Assembly: GCA_011523155.1 (NCBI GenBank)
Contig: WTHL01000250.1
Span: 1-9,796 of the forward strand
Reading direction: 5' to 3'
Length of the DNA: 9,796 bases
From: Synechococcus sp. PL34863bin_39
Lineage (GTDB): Bacteria; Cyanobacteriota; Cyanobacteriia; PCC-6307; Cyanobiaceae
Made by a program: the position numbers and the translations under genes. The notes beneath the pieces were generated by a model that searched no databases, had not been told where the DNA came from, and saw nothing but the letters and a program-made list of their open reading frames with translations. Below, one piece after another: positions 1 through 5,926 of the stretch; position 1 is the first letter of the stretch; every line of letters starts with the position of its first letter.

Positions 1-1
1 A

Positions 2-538
2 CAACCTCTTCTGGCGCTGCTGCACTCCAACGATTACACCGTGCGGGAGGAGGTGATTCGCACGCTTGGTGCCATGGGCAGCCACGATGCTGTTGTGGGC
101 ATCCGCGCTTTGTTGGCCAGTGGATTGGCGGGTGCAGGAGCTGAGCAGCCCTCATCTCCCTTACTCAACCAACCTTGTGAAGCCCTGCTGGAAGCTCTTG
201 GTGACATTGGTGATGGCAGCAGCAGCAACCTCGCCGTCATTCAGCCATTTACAAAGCATCCTCGGCCTTTGATTCGTTCAGCAGCCTATCGAGCACTGCT
301 TCAGCTCACAGGACTTGATCACTGGGGGGAAGAGCTGAAAAAGCTGCTGCAGCATCCCGAAGCCCTGGTGCGCCGTAGCGCACTGCTCGACCTCGGAGCC
401 ACCGGCTGGATGGCCGCCGTTCCCTCGATCCGCTCGGCTGCCGTCGAACCCAGCCTCAAGCTTGTCGCACTCCGTGAACTGGCAGAACACAACAACGATC
501 CAGATGGCGTACTGGATGCGATGGATGGGCTGCTCTGA
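2..538 (+). CDS. rpcE: Phycobilin lyase subunit E (RpcE/CpcE type), 3' part only
   Basis: The reading frame is open from the left edge (frame beginning at base 2) to a TGA at 536-538, giving the last 178 residues of a protein whose family is usually about 270 long; the start lies outside the window. It is built of HEAT-like helical repeats. Typical pieces are YTVREEVIRTLGAMG near the start of the visible part, CEALLEALGDIGD, LIRSAAYRALLQLTG and LVRRSALLDLGATGW. Members form a heterodimer with the F subunit and attach a bilin through a thioether bond to Cys84 of phycocyanin alpha, in the cytoplasm during phycobilisome assembly. The stop overlaps the ATG of the F subunit by one base, the usual tight E-F pairing. 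Whether it is rpcE (R-phycocyanin) or cpcE (C-phycocyanin) cannot be decided without the rod phycocyanin genes; rpcE is the usual name in marine Synechococcus. The lyase family is well supported; the symbol is an inference. Confidence 0.85.
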   Translation, partial: QPLLALLHSNDYTVREEVIRTLGAMGSHDAVVGIRALLASGLAGAGAEQPSSPLLNQPCEALLEALGDIGDGSSSNLAVIQPFTKHPRPLIRSAAYRALLQLTGLDHWGEELKKLLQHPEALVRRSALLDLGATGWMAAVPSIRSAAVEPSLKLVALRELAEHNNDPDGVLDAMDGLL

Positions 539-1170
539 TGACGACCACAGCATTGGACCAGGCGCTTCAGACGCTCGAACACGCCAGCAGCACCCCTGAA
601 CTTGTTCGAGCGGCACAAGCACTCTGTGCACTGAACGACCTTGAGGCCGCCAGGCCGCTGATCAAAGTGCTGGGATTCAATAACCCCGCGGTGGCGGCCG
701 TCGCAACACAAGGCCTGATTCAACTGGGACGGGACATCGTTCCCACGCTTCTGGTCAGCCTGGATGCCCGCAATTACGGCGCCAGGGCCTGGGTGGTGAA
801 GGTGCTTGCCGCCTTGCGGGATCCACGTGGGCTCGATCTTCTCGAGCATGCACTCAACGCAGATATTGCGCCAAGCGTGCGGCGTTCAGCAACCCGTGGC
901 CTGGCGGACTTGGAGCTGGCCAAAGGCACAGAAGACAGTCAGCTTGAGCGATGCTTCCAGGGCCTTCTAAGAGCTGGGCGAGACGATGAGTGGGTGGTGC
1001 GTTATGCAGCTGCGTACGGATTCGAGCAGCGGTTGCGGAACGCAACTATGCCAAAACGACTCACCGATCAGGGCCGTAACGCCTTGCAGCAGCTCGCCTC
1101 TGATGCAGAAGATGTCAAGGTGGTTCGAATGCGGGCCACCCAGGCCCTTGAGCGCATCAACGCGTCATGA
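538..1170 (+). CDS. rpcF: Phycobilin lyase subunit F (RpcF/CpcF type)
   Basis: This is a complete 210-residue protein of HEAT-like repeats, a normal length for CpcF/RpcF. Family-like stretches are AAVATQGLIQLG (residues 53-64), NYGARAWVVKVLAALRDPRG (79-98), SVRRSATRGLADLEL and, near the C-terminus, VKVVRMRATQALERI. It should pair with the upstream E protein to place a bilin on the phycocyanin alpha subunit. The lyase-isomerases PecF and RpcG carry an NHCQGN motif in roughly the segment where this protein reads NYGARAW, so I infer a plain lyase without isomerase activity. ATG 538 overlaps the E stop (TGATG). Its own TGA overlaps the next ATG as ATGA, so translation of all three genes is probably coupled. 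Separate E and F genes also argue against the fused rpcG seen in some open-ocean strains. Confidence 0.88.
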   Translation: MTTTALDQALQTLEHASSTPELVRAAQALCALNDLEAARPLIKVLGFNNPAVAAVATQGLIQLGRDIVPTLLVSLDARNYGARAWVVKVLAALRDPRGLDLLEHALNADIAPSVRRSATRGLADLELAKGTEDSQLERCFQGLLRAGRDDEWVVRYAAAYGFEQRLRNATMPKRLTDQGRNALQQLASDAEDVKVVRMRATQALERINAS

Positions 1171-1652
1171 CGCAAAAACTCCTGTTTGTCTGCCTGGGCA
1201 ACATCTGTCGCTCCCCTGCCGCCGAGGGCGTGTTTCTGCATCTGCTCGAAAGGCAAGGCCTGTCGGATCACTTCGTGGTTGATTCCGCAGGAACCGGCAG
1301 CTGGCATGTGGGCAACAGGGCGGACTCCCGCATGCGGGCCGCGGCCGAACGCCGCGGGATCCATCTTCCAAGCCGGGCCCGGCAGATCGAACTGGGTGAC
1401 CTGAGCCAGTTCGACTGGGTCATCACCATGGATCACGACAATCTGAGGACCGTCAAGAGCCTTGCGCAGGAAGCCGGGTCGAACGCAACGGCTGAAATCC
1501 GCTCGATGCTGAGTTTTGCCCGTGAGTCACAGCTGTCTGAGGTTCCGGATCCCTATTACGGCGGAGACCAGGGCTTCGAACAGGTGCTCGACCTGCTCGA
1601 AGACGCCTGCAGCGGGCTGCTCGATGCCCTGCACAACGACCTCAGGCGTTGA
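1167..1652 (+). CDS. Low-molecular-weight protein tyrosine phosphatase
   Basis: This 161-residue protein has the family's normal size and both catalytic elements. The N-terminal P-loop VCLGNICRSP places the nucleophile at Cys9, with Arg15 and Ser16 completing CX4CRS; the general-acid Asp128 sits in DPYYGG. The conserved DSAGTGSWHVG segment follows at residues 39-49. Such enzymes hydrolyse phosphotyrosine (sometimes phosphoarginine) in cytoplasmic proteins through a phosphocysteine intermediate. The ATG shares four bases (ATGA) with the end of the rpcF-type gene, and no better start is seen. From memory, a phosphatase gene of this family is found at one edge of the marine Synechococcus phycobilisome rod region, which fits this position. 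Its substrate is unknown; phycobilisome proteins or an exopolysaccharide tyrosine kinase are possibilities. The last 11 bases overlap the convergent panC/cmk gene. Confidence 0.93.
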   Translation: MTQKLLFVCLGNICRSPAAEGVFLHLLERQGLSDHFVVDSAGTGSWHVGNRADSRMRAAAERRGIHLPSRARQIELGDLSQFDWVITMDHDNLRTVKSLAQEAGSNATAEIRSMLSFARESQLSEVPDPYYGGDQGFEQVLDLLEDACSGLLDALHNDLRR

Positions 1653-3192
1653 CGCCGGGCCAGGCGTCAGCAGGGATCTTGGCGCGGAAGAGATCAACCA
1701 GGGCATCGATCACAGCCTCGATCCCCATGCCATCGGTGATCAGCTCCGTGGCGTCCTCAGCCTGCACGAGAGGGGCCACCTCCCTGGAGCTGTCGAGCTG
1801 ATCACGCTGCACAATCTGAGCTTCGAGCTCCGCGAGAGACGGAACATCGAAGCCGCGACGTTCAAGATCCTGGGCACGACGACGTGCCCTCTCCGCAGGC
1901 GTTGCTGTCAGAAACACCTTGACGTCAGCGTCAGGAAACACAGCCGTGCCGATATCCCGACCTTCCGCCACCAGTCCGCCACGGGTCCCAAGGCGCTGTT
2001 GCTGGGCAGTCAGCAGCGCACGCACACAGCCATGGGCCGCCACCGCGGACACCCTGGCCGTGACGCGCGGGTCGCGAATCACCTCGGTGACATCCGTGCC
2101 ATTGACACGCACGGCTTGCACACCCTCAACAAGGGGATCGAGCTCCACGACCAGGCCTTCCAGCGCAGGTTCAACCGCAGCGACGTCATCAGGATCCAGT
2201 CCCTGCTCAAGCACCCACCAGGTCACGGCGCGATACATCGCGCCGGTGTCGAGATAAAGAAGTCCCAGACGTTCGGCAACGGCACGGGTCACCGTGCTTT
2301 TGCCCGCACCGGCGGGGCCGTCGATGGCAACGATGGGAGAACGGGTCATCAGCGCGATGTGATCGATCAATCGGGTCGTGCCGCAACGCACTGCGGCCGC
2401 GAGAAGTCGGCAAGCCTGATCTTCCGGCGCGGGCTGCAGATCGGAGGGGTTGACGACCTCTACATACTCCACCGCAAGACCTTCCCTTTCCATTGACCTG
2501 GACAGAGCAGCCAGGTCAATGGAGTCACCGCTCCGACGCACAGCATCCGCAGCCTCCTGAAGCACCCGTGGCAGGACCAGGCCCCTTTGACGCTCCCTGT
2601 CGCTGAGATACCTGTTCCGGGAGCTGCTCGCCAATCCATCGGCATCCCGCACCGTGGGGCAGCCGCAGACCCGCACGGGGAGTGCCAGCTCGGAAACCAG
2701 GGCGCGAACAATCGTGAGTTGCTGCCAGTCTTTTTCCCCCAGCACAAGCACAGCAGGCCGCACCAGGGCAAGCAAGCGACTGACCACTGTGGCGACGCCA
2801 TCGAAATGCCCCGGCCGACCAGCACCGCAAAGGGGTCCCTGCAACGACGGGGGAACCCGAAGACGAAACACCTGATCAGCGCCCTGGGGATAGATCTGCT
2901 GATCGGTCGGGCACCAGAGCGCATCGGCACCGGCATGCTCAGCGACAGCGCAATCAGCGTCGAACGTGCGCGGATAGCGCTCGAAATCCTCACCAGCCCC
3001 GAACTGGAGTGGATTCACGTAGACACTGGCCAGCACGGAGCAGGGGGCTTGCTGCAACCGACGGGCATGAACCATGAGCTGCGCATGGCCTTGGTGCAAC
3101 CCGCCCATCGTGGGCACGAAATGCACGGGAGACTGCTGCTGAGCACGCCAGGACCGCAGGTCTGACAGCGTTCTGAGGATCTGAAGAGTCAG
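1642..3192 (-). CDS. panC/cmk: Bifunctional pantoate-beta-alanine ligase / cytidylate kinase (PanC-Cmk fusion)
   Basis: A single chain joins two enzymes, as is usual in cyanobacteria. Counting from the proposed start, residues about 1-255 are pantothenate synthetase: VPTMGGLHQGH holds the HxGH-type nucleotide site, followed by VYVNPLQFG, LGEKDWQQ and GLASSSRNRYLS. It joins pantoate to beta-alanine for coenzyme A synthesis. From about residue 282 (MTRSPIVAIDG at 2349) comes CMP kinase, with P-loop GPAGAGKST, LDTGAMYRA and the VAEGRDIGT segment; it phosphorylates CMP and dCMP. The frame has no ATG, GTG or TTG between the upstream stop (3202-3204) and a GTG at 3124-3126, yet the intervening codons read LQILRTLSDLRSW, matching the normal PanC N-terminus. 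I therefore place the start at CTG 3190-3192, preceded by GAGG with a 7-base gap and overlapping the rlpA stop (CTGA). This gives 516 residues. GTG 3126 (494 residues) is the conventional but truncated alternative. Confidence 0.93.
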   Translation of the reverse strand: MTLQILRTLSDLRSWRAQQQSPVHFVPTMGGLHQGHAQLMVHARRLQQAPCSVLASVYVNPLQFGAGEDFERYPRTFDADCAVAEHAGADALWCPTDQQIYPQGADQVFRLRVPPSLQGPLCGAGRPGHFDGVATVVSRLLALVRPAVLVLGEKDWQQLTIVRALVSELALPVRVCGCPTVRDADGLASSSRNRYLSDRERQRGLVLPRVLQEAADAVRRSGDSIDLAALSRSMEREGLAVEYVEVVNPSDLQPAPEDQACRLLAAAVRCGTTRLIDHIALMTRSPIVAIDGPAGAGKSTVTRAVAERLGLLYLDTGAMYRAVTWWVLEQGLDPDDVAAVEPALEGLVVELDPLVEGVQAVRVNGTDVTEVIRDPRVTARVSAVAAHGCVRALLTAQQQRLGTRGGLVAEGRDIGTAVFPDADVKVFLTATPAERARRRAQDLERRGFDVPSLAELEAQIVQRDQLDSSREVAPLVQAEDATELITDGMGIEAVIDALVDLFRAKIPADAWPGVNA

Positions 3193-3746
3193 CGCAACAC
3201 CTCAAGTCGAACCTGGGCAATTCCCGACGCGACCAGTCCAAGCGTGGTGGCAGCGCCATGGCCGAGATCGATCACACGATGGGCAACAAATGGGCCTCGG
3301 TCATTGATCCGGATCACGGCAGTGCGACCGTTCCAGAGATTGGTGACACGCACTCGGGTCCCGAAGGGAAGGGTGCGGTGCGCAGCGGTCATCGTGCCCG
3401 GCCGGTAGACCTCGCCGCTGGCCGTTCGGTTGCCGTAGAAGCCTGGCCCATACCAACTCGCTTCTCCCGTGCTGACGGAGACCACGGAGGGTTCTGCGAT
3501 CGGCGGCAAGGTAGGGGCAGAAGGACTAATCACCTCAGACCGGGGAGCGATTCGCAGTCCCGATGATGATGCGGACGAATCGGTGGGGAGCATGCCGATG
3601 GACTGACTCGACACCACATCGCCCGCGCCAGCGGAGCCAGGCGCGGCGGGGACATCGGCATAAACCGGCAGAACGACAACGCCACTGGCAGTGATGGCGA
3701 CGAGAGTGCTGCAGCCGAGGAAAAGACGGGGAAGCGTTGAACCCAT
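3189..3746 (-). CDS. rlpA: RlpA-like septal ring lytic transglycosylase (double-psi beta-barrel)
   Basis: The C-terminal 95 residues or so form the RlpA double-psi beta-barrel: GEASWYGPGFYGNRTASGE, MTAAHRTLPFGTRVRVTN, then VIRINDRGPF and RVIDLGHGAA. The conserved His of AAHRTLPFGT and Asp of INDRGPF, expected for the peptidoglycan-cleaving fold, are present. I chose ATG 3744-3746 (185 residues) because it directly precedes a signal peptide: one Arg, then a hydrophobic run LFLGCSTLVAITASGVVVL, with VYA before DVPAAPG as a signal peptidase I site. The frame stays open upstream to ATGs at 3791 and 3824, but that extension is not signal-like. No good lipobox is seen (LFLGC is a poor match), so it is probably a soluble periplasmic protein. 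There is no C-terminal SPOR domain. It sits directly upstream of panC/cmk with a 3-base overlap. Confidence 0.85.
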   Translation of the reverse strand: MGSTLPRLFLGCSTLVAITASGVVVLPVYADVPAAPGSAGAGDVVSSQSIGMLPTDSSASSSGLRIAPRSEVISPSAPTLPPIAEPSVVSVSTGEASWYGPGFYGNRTASGEVYRPGTMTAAHRTLPFGTRVRVTNLWNGRTAVIRINDRGPFVAHRVIDLGHGAATTLGLVASGIAQVRLEVLR

Positions 3747-3804
3747 GCCCGGCGGACATTCCGAATCAACCCAGCTCTGCCCCGCAGGCATCGAGGGCTG
3801 ATGA

Positions 3805-3860
3805 TTGATCCGAGGCCATGGCATCTGATCAACCGAAGAATGTCCTGATCATTCGAAGAA
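3805..3860. repeat. TGATC motifs at 20-bp spacing upstream of rlpA
   Basis: The block CTGATCAACCGAAGAA (3825-3840) is repeated as CTGATCATTCGAAGAA (3845-3860), matching at 14 of 16 positions with a 4-base gap. A third, degenerate copy starts TTGATCCGAGG at 3805. The TGATC cores begin at 3806, 3826 and 3846, exactly 20 bp apart, about two helical turns. Two of the cores are full TGATCA palindromes. With the rlpA start at 3746, the array lies 59-114 bases upstream on the minus strand, where a promoter or operator would be expected. It also lies 258 bases or more upstream of purM. A binding-site array is an inference. Confidence 0.55.
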
Positions 3861-4117
3861 CCGACGCACGCTAAGGAGGTTTGGACCACCGAGCCACGCG
3901 GGAGCCTCGCAACCAACCGGCACGATGATCACGTCAGCCCCCCAGACACCAGGCCCGGAGCCAGAGGTGCAGGCCCGAGCCGACCAGGACGGATCAGCAG
4001 CAGCAATCACTCTCAGAAGCAGGGCTGATCGGTGATGGGCGGAGAGGAACCACCCCGCCCTGGACCTCGGGGAGAGAGGATCAGGGAAGTTGCGTACCGG
4101 GTCCGCCCCGCTTGGGA
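3861..4117. other. Upstream region of purM, divergent from rlpA
   Basis: This is about 257 bases between the repeat array and purM, with no convincing gene. Short open frames (for example a 36-codon frame from ATG 3925 to TGA 4035, and a GTG-started frame at 4032) have low-complexity, Pro/Gly/Arg-rich products and no family resemblance. It contains a 9-base Shine-Dalgarno-perfect TAAGGAGGT at 3872-3880 with no start codon at useful distance. Promoters for purM, and possibly rlpA, should lie here or in the repeats, but no clear -35/-10 pair is visible. Confidence 0.4.
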
Positions 4118-5155
4118 ATGGATTACAAGAGTGCAGGGGTGGATGTTGAAGCCGGGCGGGCCTTCGTCGACAGGATCCGTTCCAGCGTTGAGGCCACCTT
4201 CAGGCCGGAGGTGGTGGGAGGCCTGGGCGGCTTCGGCGGCGTGATGCGGCTGCCTGCGGGCATGCGCAAACCACTGCTGGTGTCAGGCACAGATGGGGTC
4301 GGAACCAAGCTCGAGCTGGCCCAGGACCACGGCAGTCACCACAACGTTGGAATCGACCTGGTGGCGATGTGCGTGAATGATGTGATCACATCGGGGGCCG
4401 CGCCGCTCTTCTTCCTGGATTACATGGCCACGGGGGCCCTGAGTCCGGAAGCCATGGCCGAGGTGGTTGAAGGGATTGCCGCAGGCTGCCGGCGCAGTGG
4501 CTGCTCCCTGCTGGGTGGGGAAACCGCTGAGATGCCTGGGTTCTACCCCGCTGGTCGATACGACCTTGCCGGCTTCTGCGTGGCCGTGGTGGAGGAAGAT
4601 GACGTCATCGATGGCAGGGCCATTGGAGCGGGCGACAGGGTTGTCGGGGTCGCCAGCAATGGTGTGCACAGCAATGGATTCAGCCTGGTGCGCAAAGTGC
4701 TGGCCATGGCGGGGGTCGATGGGACAACACGATTCGGGCAACGACAGACACCTCTCATCGACGCCCTTCTCGCCCCCACCACGCTCTACGGAGCACTGGT
4801 GCAGAGCCTTCTGACGTCAGAGGTGCCACTGCACGGCATGGCCCACATCACCGGTGGAGGACTCCCCGAGAACCTGCCGCGCTGCCTGCCGGAGGGTCTC
4901 TTGGTCCGTGTTGATCCCCTGAGCTGGCCCCGACCTGAACTGTTCTCCTGGCTGCAGACGAATGGCTCCATCCCGGAGCGGGATCTCTGGCACACTTTCA
5001 ATATGGGGATCGGCTTCTGTCTGGTGCTGCCGGAGCAAGCCGTGGATCAGGCTGTCGCTCTCTGCCGCTCACACGATCTCGAGGCCTGGTGCATCGGCGA
5101 GGTCGCGACCGCCGAGGGGGATACGCCGTCTGGAGTTCTTGGACTGCCGGATTGA
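4118..5155 (+). CDS. purM: Phosphoribosylformylglycinamidine cyclo-ligase (AIR synthetase)
   Basis: This 345-residue protein carries out the fifth step of de novo purine synthesis, the ATP-dependent closure of FGAM to aminoimidazole ribotide, as a cytoplasmic homodimer. The N-terminal domain shows [13 protein letters not shown] (about residues 56-68), [19 protein letters not shown] (78-96) and [20 protein letters not shown]. The C-terminal domain shows [30 protein letters not shown] and FNMGIGF. All are standard PurM landmarks, and the length is normal. The start is ATG 4118 ([13 protein letters not shown], the usual N-terminus). A TTG at 4112 is in frame but would only add two residues. No Shine-Dalgarno sequence is evident beyond GGGA touching the ATG. 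It is divergent from rlpA and followed after 131 bases by an unknown gene on the same strand. Confidence 0.97.
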   Translation: MDYKSAGVDVEAGRAFVDRIRSSVEATFRPEVVGGLGGFGGVMRLPAGMRKPLLVSGTDGVGTKLELAQDHGSHHNVGIDLVAMCVNDVITSGAAPLFFLDYMATGALSPEAMAEVVEGIAAGCRRSGCSLLGGETAEMPGFYPAGRYDLAGFCVAVVEEDDVIDGRAIGAGDRVVGVASNGVHSNGFSLVRKVLAMAGVDGTTRFGQRQTPLIDALLAPTTLYGALVQSLLTSEVPLHGMAHITGGGLPENLPRCLPEGLLVRVDPLSWPRPELFSWLQTNGSIPERDLWHTFNMGIGFCLVLPEQAVDQAVALCRSHDLEAWCIGEVATAEGDTPSGVLGLPD

Positions 5156-5237
5156 AAGGAATCTGCAGTGCGTTCGTGAACCGCCATGTCAGCCGAACAC
5201 GTTCAGCATTCGTCGGCCGTACGATCCCTGAAAGCCT

Positions 5238-5258
5238 TGTCGCCCGGCCCTGGCGACA
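5238..5258. repeat. 7-bp inverted repeat after purM
   Basis: TGTCGCC (5238-5244) and GGCGACA (5252-5258) are perfect inverted arms around a 7-base GC-rich loop, 83 bases past the purM stop and 29 bases before the next ATG. There is no T-run behind it on either strand, so it is not a classical intrinsic terminator. It could attenuate transcription between purM and the next gene, or be a chance or operator palindrome. Confidence 0.35.
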
Positions 5259-5286
5259 TACGCGTCGATACATCCCCTTAGCTTGA

Positions 5287-5913
5287 ATGCCATTCGATAA
5301 GTCCCAACGCACGACCCGTCGGCGATCGTCAGCGGGTCCGGTTCCACCACGTCGACCAGCAGCCAATGGTCCCGATCGCGGCTACCTCAACCGACAGGGT
5401 CCACGCCCCACCTTCCTGGCCCTCAAGGACCACGGCAAGGTCTACGTCGCCGATCTGCCCTACCTCTCCGATGGTCAGCTCACGCAGATCAGCAAAGAGG
5501 CGTCTGAAGTGCTGGCAAGCCTTGAGCGCCGCATTGCTGAACTGGAAAGCACCCAATTCACCGGGCAAACCGAGCGAGACACGCTGATCAAGGCCTGCAC
5601 CAAACGGGACGTCACCAACAGATTTCTACGCGCCATCGTCGACGAGCAGGAGCATCGGCGCAACAACCCCGCGGTTCGAAACGCTGCGAACGAATCGCTG
5701 CCCCGCACATTCCTGGAGATCGCACGCCACCGCCTCCCGGGGACCACATTTGATTCACTGCTGCAGGAAGCCCTGGCCGCCTGCGAACAGCAGGGCAGCG
5801 AACCGGAGCCCGCTGCAGGTCCAGCGAAGGTGATCACCCTTCAGACAGCAGCCGCCAGTCTTCCGGTGGTCGTCAGTCCCGATCCTGAACCCAGTGAGGC
5901 AGGCAGCGCCTGA
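5287..5913 (+). CDS. Conserved-looking protein of unknown function, 208 residues
   Basis: I do not recognise a named family. The first 40 residues are basic and proline-rich (RRRSSAGPVPPRRP), probably disordered. Residues about 41-60 (PTFLALKDHGKVYVADLPYL) look like beta strands. Residues 61-170 are mostly helical and charged, including QISKEASEVLASLERRIAEL (68-87, coiled-coil-like), DVTNRFLRAIVDEQEHRR and LPRTFLEIARHRLPG. The last 35 residues are an Ala/Pro/Glu-rich tail. There is no signal peptide or membrane segment, so it should be cytoplasmic. The start at ATG 5287 is fixed by the stop codon immediately before it (TGA 5284-5286); no Shine-Dalgarno sequence is seen. Coding is supported by length, a sensible amphipathic composition and precise packing against the convergent aldo/keto reductase gene, only 4 bases away. 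The basic N-terminus and helical core could suit nucleic-acid or protein binding, but that is speculation. Confidence 0.75.
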   Translation: MPFDKSQRTTRRRSSAGPVPPRRPAANGPDRGYLNRQGPRPTFLALKDHGKVYVADLPYLSDGQLTQISKEASEVLASLERRIAELESTQFTGQTERDTLIKACTKRDVTNRFLRAIVDEQEHRRNNPAVRNAANESLPRTFLEIARHRLPGTTFDSLLQEALAACEQQGSEPEPAAGPAKVITLQTAAASLPVVVSPDPEPSEAGSA

Positions 5914-5926
5914 GGCCTCAAGCGCT
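5905..5926. terminator. Palindrome holding both convergent stop codons
   Basis: The core TGAGGCCTCA (5911-5920) is a perfect 10-bp palindrome whose two ends are the TGA stops of the unknown 208-residue gene (+) and the aldo/keto reductase (-). Flanking AGCGC (5905-5909) and GCGCT (5922-5926) extend it to 22 bp with one mismatched pair. A stem of about 9 bp with a GGCC loop is possible in transcripts of either strand. No T-run follows, so a bidirectional terminator role is only suggested. Confidence 0.4.

Noticed and set aside
319..849. 176-residue minus-strand frame across the two lyase genes
   Set aside because: Ser/Arg/Gly-rich shadow of the plus-strand lyases, whose repeat motifs and overlaps are clear.
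1516..2496. Long 326-residue plus-strand frame antisense to panC/cmk
   Set aside because: It mirrors the panC/cmk codons in a GC-rich region, has a shadow-like amino-acid composition, and the minus-strand protein has all catalytic motifs of both enzymes.
3925..4035. 36-codon open frame and a 70-residue GTG-started frame (4032-4244) upstream of and over purM
   Set aside because: The products are Pro/Gly/Arg-rich with no family likeness. The second overlaps the well-supported purM gene in another frame.
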